Assembly (NCBI GenBank): GCA_965228445.1
Contig: OZ245813.1
Coordinates: forward strand, 1 to 64,000
DNA: 64,000 bases
Source: Thalassobaculum sp965228445
Lineage (GTDB): Bacteria > Pseudomonadota > Alphaproteobacteria > Thalassobaculales > Thalassobaculaceae
Reading direction: 5' to 3'
Shown one piece after another: positions 7,818 through 16,906 of this stretch; the first letter of the stretch is position 1; the number at the start of each line of letters is the position of its first letter. The notes beneath the pieces are model-generated. The model was not told the DNA's origin. It saw nothing but the letters and a program-made list of their open reading frames with translations, and searched no databases. The position numbers were made by a program, and so were the translations under genes.

Positions 7818-7964
7818 TCCGACCTCCGCAGCGGAAACAATACAGCGGAATAATCTCCTGCCGGCGCCGGTCGGCTCTTGAGCCGGCCCCTGGCATCCTG
7901 GAAGCTCGCGCGGAGCCGCGCGGCCCGACACGGCCGGCGCCACCGGAACCCGACGGAGACCCCG

Positions 7965-9596
7965 ATGACCGTGAAGACGATCGCGACCACCCCGTATGAC
8001 GGACAGAAGCCCGGTACGTCGGGGTTGCGGGCGAAGACCACGGTCTTCATGCAGCCGCACTATCTGGAGAACTTCGTCCAGTCGGTCTTCGATACGGTCG
8101 GTCCGCTCGCCGGCAAGACGCTGACGCTCGGCGGCGACGGCCGCTACTTCAACGCGCAGGCGATCCAGACCATCCTGAAGATGGCCGCGGCGAACGGGGC
8201 GGCCCGGGTGGTCGTCGGCCGCGACGGGCTGCTGTCCACGCCGGCGGCCTCGGCGGTGATCCGCCACCGCCGGACCGATGGCGGTCTGATTCTGTCGGCC
8301 AGCCACAATCCCGGTGGCGAGACCGGCGACTTCGGCATCAAGTACAACATTCCCGCCGGCGGACCGGCGCCGGAGAGCATCACCGCGGCCATCCATGCCC
8401 GCACGGCCGAGATCGCCGAGTACCGCATCCTGGAGGCCGGCGATATCGATCTGGCGAGGGAAGGCGAGACGGATCTCGGCGGCATGACGGTGGAAGTGAT
8501 CGATCCGGTGGCGATCTATGCCGAGCTGATGCGGTCGCTGTTCGACTTCGAGGCGATCCGCGCGCTGTTCGCCTCGGGCTTCCGCATGCGGTTCGATGCC
8601 ATGCATGCCGTCACCGGCCCGTATGCCACCGCGATCCTGGAGGGCGAGCTCGGCGCACCGGCCGGCACGGTGATCAACGGCACGCCGCTGCCGGATTTCG
8701 GCGGTGGCCATCCGGACCCGAACCCGGTCTATGCCGCGGCCCTGATGGACGAGATGTTCTCCGCCGACGCCCCGGATTTCGGCGCGGCGTCGGACGGCGA
8801 CGGCGACCGCAACATGATCGTCGGCCGAAACACCTACGTGACGCCGTCCGACAGCCTGGCCGTGCTCGCCGCCAACGCGCATCTGGCACCGGGCTATGCC
8901 GACGGCATCGCCGGCGTGGCGCGGTCGATGCCGACGTCGCGGGCGGCCGACCGGGTCGCCGAAAAGCTGGGGGTCGAGGCCTTCGCCACGCCCACGGGCT
9001 GGAAATTCTTCGGCACGCTGCTGGATGCCGGCCGGGTGACGATCTGCGGCGAGGAGAGCGCCGGCACGGGCTCCAGTCACGTCCGCGAGAAGGACGGCCT
9101 GTGGGCTGTGCTGCTGTGGCTCAACGTGCTGGCGGCAAAAAAGATGTCCGTTGCCGAGGTCATGGCCGAGCATTGGGCGACGTACGGCCGCGACTACTAC
9201 TCGCGCCACGATTACGAGGAAGTGGACAAGGCGGCCGCAGAAGCCCTGATGGACGACCTGCGGGCCATTCTTCCCGGGCTGCCGGGCGAGACCGTCGACG
9301 GTCTGTCCGTCACGGAGGCCGACGATTTCTCCTATACCGACCCGGTTGACGGCTCCACCGCCTCGAAGCAGGGCATCCGCATCGTCTTCGGCGACGCCGC
9401 CCGGGCGGTTCTGCGACTGTCGGGTACCGGCACGGTGGGAGCGACCCTGCGGGTGTATCTCGAACGGTTCGAGCCCGACCCGTCGAAGCAGGGAGACGAT
9501 CCGCAGGCCGCCTTGGCCCAGGTATCGGCCGCCGTGCACAAGCTCGCGGGCATCCGCGATCGGCTCGGCCGCGAGGAACCCGACGTTCGCACATAG
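7965..9596 (+). CDS. pgm: Phosphoglucomutase, alpha-D-glucose specific
   Basis: A 543-residue enzyme interconverting glucose 1-phosphate and glucose 6-phosphate. The phosphoserine loop is SASHNPGG with Ser113, the metal loop is DGDGDR near residue 280, the sugar-binding GEESAGTGSS lies near 365, and the C-terminal phosphate-binding RLSGTGT near 485. The length matches the family. GGAG precedes the ATG; an earlier in-frame start at 7878 would add an unrelated basic stretch. It lies downstream of plsC with a 147-base gap. Confidence 0.95.
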   Translation: MTVKTIATTPYDGQKPGTSGLRAKTTVFMQPHYLENFVQSVFDTVGPLAGKTLTLGGDGRYFNAQAIQTILKMAAANGAARVVVGRDGLLSTPAASAVIRHRRTDGGLILSASHNPGGETGDFGIKYNIPAGGPAPESITAAIHARTAEIAEYRILEAGDIDLAREGETDLGGMTVEVIDPVAIYAELMRSLFDFEAIRALFASGFRMRFDAMHAVTGPYATAILEGELGAPAGTVINGTPLPDFGGGHPDPNPVYAAALMDEMFSADAPDFGAASDGDGDRNMIVGRNTYVTPSDSLAVLAANAHLAPGYADGIAGVARSMPTSRAADRVAEKLGVEAFATPTGWKFFGTLLDAGRVTICGEESAGTGSSHVREKDGLWAVLLWLNVLAAKKMSVAEVMAEHWATYGRDYYSRHDYEEVDKAAAEALMDDLRAILPGLPGETVDGLSVTEADDFSYTDPVDGSTASKQGIRIVFGDAARAVLRLSGTGTVGATLRVYLERFEPDPSKQGDDPQAALAQVSAAVHKLAGIRDRLGREEPDVRT

Positions 9597-9749
9597 GCCG
9601 CCCGGCCGCACCCGGCCCGAGCCGCCCATTCCGCAGATCACGCGCAGCCGGCGCCACTCTGTTCGAGTATGACGGGATTACGGTCTGTGAATTGCCGCTT
9701 AATTCTTGCATACTCAACGAAACTTCTGCCGTTCGACGTCAGAAAGTGG

Positions 9750-9774
9750 AGAACCGGATTGCCGAATCGGCGTT
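9750..9774 (+). promoter_or_regulatory. Near-consensus EcfG-type promoter for phyR
   Basis: The sequence reads AGAAC, 16 bases, CGTT, one mismatch from GGAAC-N16-CGTT. The -10 is 66 bases upstream of the phyR start. phyR genes in other alphaproteobacteria are commonly autoregulated through EcfG, which supports the call. Confidence 0.55.
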
Positions 9775-9840
9775 TAATTGGTCATGTGTGGTTGGACGTG
9801 GATTCCGCGCGGGAACGCGTGAGTCAGGTAAGAGTGGGCT

Positions 9841-10674
9841 ATGCGGAAATGGCTTAATCATCAGAGTGTGCGCCCGCTTCGCCGGTTTCTGCGCGCCCTG
9901 AACGTGGATACGGTTTGGGCGGAAGAGTGGCTGCGGCTGACCTATGCCAGCGCCGAAACCGATGAGGCGCTGAGCGGGACCGCGACGGCCTCCGCGAAGT
10001 TCAACGTGTTCCAGGACTTCTTCCGGGAGTGGGTTTCCCACAGCGATGCGGAAGACGGTGACGGGAACAGGGACGACGCCCAACCCTTCACCGACGAGCG
10101 GCTGCGCACCTTCGTGCCGAACCTGCCGCCGGCCTCCGAACAGATGCTCCTGCTCTGCGACTTCGTTGGCTTTTCGGTCGAGGAAGGCGCGAAGCTGCTG
10201 AACGTCGATGCCGCCAAGGGCGCAGCGCTGCTGGAGGAGGGCCGGAAGCTTACCCGGAACCTGCCGCCGCTGCCGGTCCTGATCCTGGAGGATCACGGCC
10301 TGATCGCCCAGGACCTCTCCGACATCATCGGGGAGACCGGCCTGTCGGTGATCGGCATCGTCACCAACGAGGCCGACGCCATCAAGGTTTCCCGCCGGAA
10401 CTGGCCGGAGATCATCGTCTCCGACCAGATGCTGGAAGGCGGCGATACCGGCCTGCAGGCGATCGAAAAGCTGCGGGCCGACGGCGAGTTCGCGACGATC
10501 TACGTCACCGCCTATCCGGACGAGGTCCTCACCGGCCTCGACGACGAGCCGGCGGTGATCGTCGCCAAGCCGTTCAAGCCGGAGGCCATCCGCGCCGCGC
10601 TCGGCTATACGATCGCCGCTCGCGAGCGTCTCGGTTCGGTGATCGATGCCGAGGCCGAACGCGACATAGGCTGA
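9841..10674 (+). CDS. phyR: PhyR-type general stress response regulator
   Basis: A 277-residue protein with the PhyR layout: an N-terminal sigma-factor-like domain (about 1-135, including PPASEQMLLLCDFVGFSVEE) fused to a C-terminal receiver. The receiver has the acidic pair in LILEDHG, the phospho-acceptor Asp195 in IIVSDQML, and the PhyR-type VTAYPDEVLTG and AKPFKPE. Phosphorylated PhyR binds the anti-sigma NepR and frees sigma EcfG. It converges on a phytochrome kinase of the HWE family, the kind that phosphorylates PhyR. No nepR or ecfG gene is adjacent, unlike in many relatives. The sigma-like domain is more divergent than the receiver. Confidence 0.88.
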   Translation: MRKWLNHQSVRPLRRFLRALNVDTVWAEEWLRLTYASAETDEALSGTATASAKFNVFQDFFREWVSHSDAEDGDGNRDDAQPFTDERLRTFVPNLPPASEQMLLLCDFVGFSVEEGAKLLNVDAAKGAALLEEGRKLTRNLPPLPVLILEDHGLIAQDLSDIIGETGLSVIGIVTNEADAIKVSRRNWPEIIVSDQMLEGGDTGLQAIEKLRADGEFATIYVTAYPDEVLTGLDDEPAVIVAKPFKPEAIRAALGYTIAARERLGSVIDAEAERDIG

Positions 10675-10712
10675 CGCGGGCCGCCCGTTCCCAATCTGAT
10701 TCGATGATTGAT

Positions 10713-10740
10713 CTGTCCCGGACCGCTGCGTCCGGGACAG
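10713..10740. terminator. Hairpin between convergent phyR and bphP genes
   Basis: An 11-base perfect stem (10713-10723 with 10730-10740, six-base loop) lies 38 bases after the phyR stop. The T-rich tail is weak (TGTCGTTTG). Confidence 0.6.
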
Positions 10741-10789
10741 TGTCGTTTGAGCCGCTCGATCAGATCCGAAGCGGTCAGAGCCGGGGCGG

Positions 10790-13369
10790 TCAGCTTTGGG
10801 GCGATCCGTCCTGTGGCGTGAGATTCGCCAGGGCCATGGCAAGGCGTTCCTCGGCGAACGGCTTCTGCAGCACCGGGGCGTGGGGATAGGTCTCCTTCAT
10901 CGGCGAGCGCTCGCCATAGCCGGTGACGAAGATGAACGGGGTTCCGCGCCGGCTCAGCTCGCGCGCCACGTCGCCCGCGTTCATGTCGCCCAGATTGACG
11001 TCGAGCACGCCGAAATCCACGTCGTTGGTCTCGATCACGCGCAGGGCCTGGGCGACGGTCGAGCAGATCCAGACGTGGGTGGCGCCGACATTGCGCAGCA
11101 TCTCCTCCGACGCCAGGGCGATGATCAGATTATCCTCCAGCAGAAGGGCAGAGCCGCTGATCGTCTGTTTCGGCATCGGTGTCTCGCCAAGCTGACCCAC
11201 CGCCGGGGCAGGTGTTTTGACCATGCCGGCGACGAACCGTGCCGGAATGGTGAGGTCCACTTCAAGCCCTTCCGCAGCGAACCGGACGGTGGTCGTGCCG
11301 CCGAGTTCGTGGGGAACGGACTGCTCGATGATGGTGGTGCCGAATCCGACACGTTCAGGGGGCGAGACCGGCGGGCCGCCGTGCTCGCGCCAGGCGATGG
11401 CGAGGTCGCCGTCGGAATTGCTGTCCGAGGTCACGTCGATCCAGCCGGTCGGCAGGCTCAAGGCACCGTACTTGATCGAGTTTGTGGTCAGCTCGTGGAT
11501 CACCAGCGACGCCGCCGAGACCGCATTGGGCAGCAGCAGGGCGTCCTGGCCGTGCAGTTCCAGCCGGTCTCGTCCGGTGCCGGAATAGGCCGCCAGCTCG
11601 GTGTAGAGCAGACGCCAGAGCGAGGCCGGGCGCCAGTCGACCTCGGTGACCTGGTCATAGGCGCGGGCGAGCGCCTGGATCCGGCCGCCCACCGTCTCCG
11701 TCAGCCCGGTCACCGTGCCGCCGGAGCCGGAGCTCTGGGACCAGATGCCGCGGATCACGTTGAAGATGTTGCGCACCCGGTGGTTCAGCTCGGCGATCAG
11801 GATCTCCTGACGCTCGTTGGCCGCCGTCCGCTCCGCCAGGGCGGTCTCGGACATTTTCAGGATCACCTCGGTGAGGGTGACGCGCAGCGACTCCGCGGTC
11901 CGGATGTCGCTGTCGCTCCAGACCTCGGACTGACCGTGGACGATCTCCTGCCAGGCGGCGAAGCTGGTCCGCGGGCTCAGCCGGTCCTCGCCGTCGCACT
12001 TGATCACCGCCTTGGTCGGTGCCCCGGCCCATTCGATCGTCTTGGCGATCTCGCGCCGCACCAGCACCACGAAATCGCGGGTCGAGCGCGACACCGGAAT
12101 GACCAGCAGTCCCGCCGCCGACGCCGGCGCCGCCAGCCCCTCGGGTAGGGCCGAGGGCAGGTCGTGGGTGGCATAGACCTGGCCCGAGGCGACCGAACTG
12201 AGAAACGGCAGGAGCGTCTGGAACTCCTCCCGGCTCGGCGCCTCGCCGATCGAGTTGTAGGCGCCCTCGGTCCAGCCGATCATGCCGTCGCAGGCGATCA
12301 CCTGCGAGATCATGTCCGCCATGTCCTCGAACTGCCGTGCGATCGAGGTGCCGGTGGCCAGCCGCGCCATCAGCGCGTCGTGCAGCGACTGCGCACGTTC
12401 CCGGTCCTGATTGCTGAGTTCGTTGTCCTTCTTTTCCAGGATCAGTGCGAAGAGCTGGCCGAACATCTGGGTCGCCGAGCGTGCCTGAAAGCTCAGCACC
12501 CGCGGGCTGTTGTGGTGACAGGCGATCAGCCCCCAGAGCTTGCCGCGGATGACGATGGAGACCGACATGGAGGCCTGCACGCCCATATTGGCGAGGTACT
12601 CCAGATGGATCGGCGACACGGCCCGCAGGCTGGACAGCGACAGGTCGAGCGGCTCGCCGGTCGCCGGATCCTTCTCCGGCACGATCTCGGCGGTGGGGGC
12701 GTGGATGTCGGACACGATGCGCAGGGTGCTGCGCAGGTACATCCGGCGCGCCTGGGGCGGAATGTCGGAGGCGGGATAGCGCAGCCCGAGATAGCTCTCC
12801 GCATCGGGGCTGCGGACCTCGGCGATCACCTCGCCGGAATCGTCCTCGTGGAACCGGTAGACCATCACCCTGTCGAACCCGGTCAGGGCCCGGACCGCCT
12901 TGGCCGCCGACTCGCAGGCCTTCTTGACCGTCTCCGGCTTCGAGACCCGGTTGATCATCGGCTGCACATAGGCGGTGTAGTCCTGCTGCGCGTCGGAGTT
13001 CGGCTCGAACTCCAGGATCGTCGTCTCGCCGCTGATATGCAGCGCGATGTCGAACTCGCGGTCCAGGTTGTCGAGGATCCGCATCCGGAACAGCCGCTCG
13101 ACCGTGTCCGGGTCCTGCAGCATCTGCATACGCGTGCGGATGTTGTGGATCGCCTCCCGGTTCACCACCGCGTTCAGGTCCGCGCCGATCAGGTCGTCGG
13201 GCTCCAGGCCGATATAGGTACCGGTGTTGTCGGAGACCTGGGTGATGGTCCAGTCTGGACACACGGCGATGAGGAAGCCGAAGAACTGTACGCGGCCCGG
13301 CTTGTGGATCGGCTCGCGCTCGCATTGCGACAGGTCGATGGCCGGCGGCGTTTCAGACAGCGAGCTCAT
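10790..13369 (-). CDS. bphP: Bacteriophytochrome with HWE histidine kinase and C-terminal receiver
   Basis: An 859-residue red/far-red photoreceptor kinase. Cys16 in DLSQCEREP is the expected biliverdin attachment site. The PAS-GAF-PHY core contains the chromophore-pocket signature YPASDIPPQARR and SPIHLEYLANMGV. The kinase is of HWE type: phospho-acceptor His530 in ELNHRVRN, N-box VIHELTTNSIKYG and the diagnostic WRE. A receiver ends the protein (LLEDN, FGVLDVN, LQKPF). The order PAS-GAF-PHY-HWE-REC is typical of alphaproteobacterial phytochromes. The first 17 bases overlap the end of the heme oxygenase gene, and phyR converges from the other side, so light control of the stress response is the natural inference. 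Confidence 0.93.
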   Translation of the reverse strand: MSSLSETPPAIDLSQCEREPIHKPGRVQFFGFLIAVCPDWTITQVSDNTGTYIGLEPDDLIGADLNAVVNREAIHNIRTRMQMLQDPDTVERLFRMRILDNLDREFDIALHISGETTILEFEPNSDAQQDYTAYVQPMINRVSKPETVKKACESAAKAVRALTGFDRVMVYRFHEDDSGEVIAEVRSPDAESYLGLRYPASDIPPQARRMYLRSTLRIVSDIHAPTAEIVPEKDPATGEPLDLSLSSLRAVSPIHLEYLANMGVQASMSVSIVIRGKLWGLIACHHNSPRVLSFQARSATQMFGQLFALILEKKDNELSNQDRERAQSLHDALMARLATGTSIARQFEDMADMISQVIACDGMIGWTEGAYNSIGEAPSREEFQTLLPFLSSVASGQVYATHDLPSALPEGLAAPASAAGLLVIPVSRSTRDFVVLVRREIAKTIEWAGAPTKAVIKCDGEDRLSPRTSFAAWQEIVHGQSEVWSDSDIRTAESLRVTLTEVILKMSETALAERTAANERQEILIAELNHRVRNIFNVIRGIWSQSSGSGGTVTGLTETVGGRIQALARAYDQVTEVDWRPASLWRLLYTELAAYSGTGRDRLELHGQDALLLPNAVSAASLVIHELTTNSIKYGALSLPTGWIDVTSDSNSDGDLAIAWREHGGPPVSPPERVGFGTTIIEQSVPHELGGTTTVRFAAEGLEVDLTIPARFVAGMVKTPAPAVGQLGETPMPKQTISGSALLLEDNLIIALASEEMLRNVGATHVWICSTVAQALRVIETNDVDFGVLDVNLGDMNAGDVARELSRRGTPFIFVTGYGERSPMKETYPHAPVLQKPFAEERLAMALANLTPQDGSPQS

Positions 13370-13904
13370 CGATGGTCTCCTTTGCGGCCCCGATCAGGGT
13401 CAGGGCGTCGGCGAAACCGGCAAAAGCGGCTTCGGCGGATGTGACGATGGCGTCCCGGGGAGCCGATTCGGCTTCGGGCGCATTCAGCTGTGCCAGGGTC
13501 CAGGACCAGATCGCGTCGTCGGGCGCCCGGGACAGGTATTGCGGTACCGGTTCGGCGCCGTTCAGGCGCCTGAGCAGAAAACGGGCTCCGAGGCGCGAGC
13601 CGCCAAGCACATAACACAGGCCGAGCGGGTGGGCCCCGTCGAAGCGCGACGCTTCGATCCCCGGCGTCGCCGCGAGCCCGCGCGCGACCAGGTCTTGGGC
13701 GAGCAGGTCGCTCAGGCGGAACGGCCAGCGCGGACCCATGGTGGCGGTCGCCAGACGGTGCTCGATCGGCATGACGGCGGCATGATGCACCAGGAGAAAG
13801 CGGTCGAGCCCCGCCGGGTCGCGGATATCGAGGCAGCCCAGCATTTCCTCGGTCCGCTGATGCAGCTCCCGGGTTTCCCGTCTGAGGTGCTCTCTCAGTC
13901 CCAT
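13353..13904 (-). CDS. bphO: Heme oxygenase making biliverdin for the phytochrome
   Basis: A 183-residue protein of the bacterial heme oxygenase family. The likely proximal heme ligand is His15 in RRETRELHQRTEEML. The conserved distal region appears as LGLCYVLGGSRLGARFLLRRL. It would open heme to biliverdin, the chromophore of the adjacent bacteriophytochrome. The ATG at 13904 fits the family N-terminus and follows GGAG closely; an upstream frame adds 38 arginine-rich residues without homology. It is the first gene of the bphO-bphP operon and overlaps bphP by 17 bases. Confidence 0.88.
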   Translation of the reverse strand: MGLREHLRRETRELHQRTEEMLGCLDIRDPAGLDRFLLVHHAAVMPIEHRLATATMGPRWPFRLSDLLAQDLVARGLAATPGIEASRFDGAHPLGLCYVLGGSRLGARFLLRRLNGAEPVPQYLSRAPDDAIWSWTLAQLNAPEAESAPRDAIVTSAEAAFAGFADALTLIGAAKETIDELAV

Positions 13905-14138
13905 TCGCTCCGACCTCGATCGTGTCCGTCCTGATGCGGGCCCGGAAGCCGGCTCCGTGACGTGCCGGACCGGCCGCCGGCAACGGCGGCGTTCTTGGGG
14001 GCGACACGCACTACTCACCCTAGTCGCGGATGCCTCCCGGTGGAAGGCGAGACTGACAGCTGGCGGTAGTGAAAAAGCCCGTGCGCCGAAGGCGATAGAA
14101 CGTTGTGGCTATTGACTTACGCGCGTCTTTGTAGCGTT

Positions 14139-14144
14139 TATAAT
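14139..14144 (+). promoter_or_regulatory. Consensus -10 hexamer upstream of a ribbon-helix-helix gene
   Basis: TATAAT lies 44 bases before the start at 14188. The best -35 match, TTGACT at 14112, is 21 bases away, which is too far for standard sigma-70, so the promoter may need an activator or a weaker -35 at about 14117. Confidence 0.4.
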
Positions 14145-14187
14145 CTGGCTCGGTTCAGTGACGGGACCGACTAGTTTTCGGAGAATA

Positions 14188-14421
14188 ATGAAGATGCCTG
14201 CCTCGGACCAATCCGGCCTCCGGAATGTTCGTTTGCAGATCATGTTGGACCGGGACGAACTGGATTCGATCGATGACTGGCGCTACCGTCATCGCATGCC
14301 CAGTCTCGCCGCCGCCATCCGTGAGCTGATCCGCCGCGGCATGCTCATGAGCGAGAGCGTGCTGGAGGAAGAGATCGACCTGACGGGCCGTGCCCGCTCC
14401 ACCGATTTCCGCGCGATCTGA
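14188..14421 (+). CDS. Small ribbon-helix-helix-like DNA-binding protein
   Basis: A 77-residue protein with the core RLQIMLDRDEL, IDDWRYRHR and AAIRELIRRGML, followed by an acidic tail. It is paralogous to the products at 1932-2147 and at the left edge. A short beta strand plus two helices suggests a dimeric ribbon-helix-helix regulator. The start at 14188 has GGAG only 4 bases upstream; an in-frame ATG at 14194 has better spacing and cannot be excluded. A TATAAT element is present upstream. Its target is unknown. Confidence 0.75.
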   Translation: MKMPASDQSGLRNVRLQIMLDRDELDSIDDWRYRHRMPSLAAAIRELIRRGMLMSESVLEEEIDLTGRARSTDFRAI

Positions 14422-14549
14422 GGCACGACCGGTTCGGATCCAGGCGATCCGGGCCGCACCGCTTCGGTCAGTTTCCGTGAGTTGAACGCAGGGCGACGGG
14501 CAGGCCGCGCCCGATGGTCCGCCCGTGCGCCCTCGTCCGAGGGACGCGC

Positions 14550-14583
14550 GCGGCCGCCCCTGTGCGAGGCAGGAGGCGGCCGC
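14550..14583 (-). terminator. Hairpin after the TRAP permease gene
   Basis: A nine-base GC-rich inverted repeat (14550-14558 with 14575-14583) lies just past the permease stop on the minus strand. No clear T-run follows, so it may only be a stabilising hairpin. Confidence 0.35.
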
Positions 14584-14594
14584 GGCGGCAGATG

Positions 14595-16853
14595 TCAGTC
14601 GGGGCCGCGGGTCTCGACCATCGCGCCGGAGCGCGGCTGCAGGAAGCGCTGCACCGCGTAGGACGCCGCGGCGATCGCCACGCCGATTCCGTCGGTGATC
14701 AGCCCGCCTTCGATCATGAACAGGGCCGCTGCGAGCAGTGCCAGGCGCAGATACCAGACCGAGCGGCCGCCCAGGAACCAGCCCTGGACGCTCGCCGACA
14801 GCAGGAACACGCCGACCACCGCGGTGACCAGGGCGCGGGCGATCTCCGCGGTGCCGCCGTCCATCAGCAGCGCGCCGTTGTAGAAGAACATGAACGGCAC
14901 GATGAAGGCGGCGATGCCCAGCTTGAAGGACGCCATCGACGTCTCCATCGCGTTGGCGCCGGAGATTCCAGCGGCGGCGTAGGAGGCGAGCGCCACGGGC
15001 GGGGTGATGGCGGAGACCACGGCGAAGTAGAACACGAAGAAATGCGCCGTGAGCTGGTTGATGCCGAGCTCCACCAGTCCGGGGGCGACGACGGAGGCGG
15101 CCACCGCATAGGCCGCCGTGGTCGGCATGCCCATTCCCAGCAGGATCGAGATGCACATGGCGAAGACCAGCGCCAGGAGCTGGGAGGTGTCCGCCAGGTC
15201 GAGCAGCAGGTTGGAGAACCGCGCGCCGACGCCGGTGAGCGAGATCACGCCGACGATGATGCCGGCGCAGGCGCAGACGACGATGATCTGGATCGACATG
15301 AAGCCGGCCAGCTCGAACGCCTTGGCGACCGCCCGCGGGCCCATCCGGCTCGGCGTCAGCCAACTCACCACGGCGGCCGAGACGATGGCCAGCGTGCCCG
15401 CCCGGATCACCGAGTATCCCAGGAACAGGGCAACGATCAGGATGATGATCGGCAGGAACAGGTAGATCCGGCGGACCATGGTGGAGAAGCGCGGCAGCTC
15501 GTCGTCGCGCATGCCCCGCATGCCGAGCTTGGCGGCCTCGAAATCGACCATGAAGTAGATCGACACAAAATACAGGATCGCCGGAATCACCGCGGCGAGC
15601 GCGATCTCGGCATAGGGGATGCCGGTGATCTCGGCCATGATGAAGGCGCCGGCACCCATGATCGGCGGCATGATCTGGCCGCCCGTGGAGGCCGCCGCCT
15701 CGACCGCGCCGGCGGTCTTGCGGTGGTAGCCGACCTTCTTCATCAGCGGGATGGTGAGCGAGCCGGTCGCTACCACGTTGCCGGCGGAGGTGCCGTTGAT
15801 CATGCCCATCAGGCCGGAGGCGAAGATCGCCACCTTGGCCGGACCGCCGCGCGCCCGCCCGGCGACGGCGAAGGCGAAGTTCACGAAATAGTCGCCGACC
15901 TTGGAGGCCTGCAGGAAGGCGGCGAAGACGATGAACAGGATGATGTAGGTCGAGGAGACCGCGGTGGTCGGGCCGAGGATGCCGGCATCGGTGTAGACTT
16001 GGCTGAAGAACCGGGTCCAGTCGATCGGCGGCGACTGCAGGAAGCCCGGCAGGTGCGTGCCGGCGAAGACATAGGCCAGGAACACGACCGCGATCACCAC
16101 CAGGGCCATGCCGGCGACCCGGCGGGTGAGCTCGAGCACGAGCATCGACCCGGCGACGGCCGCCAGCGAGATGCCGATCGGCGCGAAGGGCGTGCCGGTC
16201 GAGTTCCGCATGAGGGTGCCGTAGATCACGATCAGATAGGCGGCGACCGCGAAGCCGCAGACCGCCAGGACCGCGTCCGGGGCGGCGAAGCCGTCGCGCC
16301 GGCGGCGGTGGAACCAGGACAGGACGATCGCGCCCGCGGTGGCGGCCACCAGGGGCGCGCCGAAGAGCCAGGTCTCGTTGAACTTGATGCGGGCGTCGAT
16401 GCCGTTCCACATCGCCCCGTTGGCGATCTCCACGGCGAAGGAGAGGGCGACGCCCAGCGAGAACAGGGCAGGGGCCATCAGCACCAGCGACAGCCAGCCC
16501 AGCGTGCGGGTCTCCTCGCCCTCGCTCTCCGGGAAGCGGGTGCCGGAGAAAATCAGGAAGCCGATCGCCAGCGCGCCGGCCACGTGGACGATCCGGAAGT
16601 TCCAGGTCTCCATCGGAAAGGCCGGCAGGAACGGAATGTCCACCAGACCGCCGGTCATCGCCGAGATCGAGGTGCCGTTCAGCGCCAGGACATGGAAGGC
16701 GGCGTAGAGGGCGCTGAGCGCGGCGATCAGGGTCGCGCTGCGGCCGTCGAACAGGCGGCGGTTGGCCTCAACCGGCTCCTCGTCCACCCCCGCGGCGATC
16801 ACGGGCTCGTCATTCTCGCGGGCGGCCTGCCCGTGTGCGGTCTCATGGCTCAT
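14595..16853 (-). CDS. Fused TRAP transporter permease (DctQ-DctM type, TAXI partner)
   Basis: A 752-residue integral membrane protein with many hydrophobic helices. It matches the 4TM/12TM fused permeases that work with TAXI-type binding proteins to import a small organic acid using an ion gradient. The large-subunit part contains the typical GLMGMINGTSAGNVVATGS and AAASTGGQIMPPIMGAGAF stretches, and later GMGMPTTAAY. The substrate cannot be read from sequence. I chose the start MSHETAHG at 16853; an in-frame ATG at 16883 is possible. The binding-protein gene lies just upstream, separated by a strong hairpin. Confidence 0.92.
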   Translation of the reverse strand: MSHETAHGQAARENDEPVIAAGVDEEPVEANRRLFDGRSATLIAALSALYAAFHVLALNGTSISAMTGGLVDIPFLPAFPMETWNFRIVHVAGALAIGFLIFSGTRFPESEGEETRTLGWLSLVLMAPALFSLGVALSFAVEIANGAMWNGIDARIKFNETWLFGAPLVAATAGAIVLSWFHRRRRDGFAAPDAVLAVCGFAVAAYLIVIYGTLMRNSTGTPFAPIGISLAAVAGSMLVLELTRRVAGMALVVIAVVFLAYVFAGTHLPGFLQSPPIDWTRFFSQVYTDAGILGPTTAVSSTYIILFIVFAAFLQASKVGDYFVNFAFAVAGRARGGPAKVAIFASGLMGMINGTSAGNVVATGSLTIPLMKKVGYHRKTAGAVEAAASTGGQIMPPIMGAGAFIMAEITGIPYAEIALAAVIPAILYFVSIYFMVDFEAAKLGMRGMRDDELPRFSTMVRRIYLFLPIIILIVALFLGYSVIRAGTLAIVSAAVVSWLTPSRMGPRAVAKAFELAGFMSIQIIVVCACAGIIVGVISLTGVGARFSNLLLDLADTSQLLALVFAMCISILLGMGMPTTAAYAVAASVVAPGLVELGINQLTAHFFVFYFAVVSAITPPVALASYAAAGISGANAMETSMASFKLGIAAFIVPFMFFYNGALLMDGGTAEIARALVTAVVGVFLLSASVQGWFLGGRSVWYLRLALLAAALFMIEGGLITDGIGVAIAAASYAVQRFLQPRSGAMVETRGPD

Positions 16854-16906
16854 GGTCGGATCTTTCCCGCTGTCCCCCCGCACCGAAGGCGGGCCATCTG
16901 AAAGGA

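Noticed and set aside
6981..9641. An 886-residue minus-strand frame
   Set aside because: It is antisense to plsC and pgm, both of which have clear motifs, and its translation is Arg/His/Gly-rich.
14112..14144. TTGACT and TATAAT as a full sigma-70 promoter
   Set aside because: The spacer is 21 bases; only the -10 hexamer was kept, at low confidence.
14514..16901. A 795-residue plus-strand frame
   Set aside because: Antisense to the TRAP permease, with a His/Asp/Gly/Arg-rich translation.
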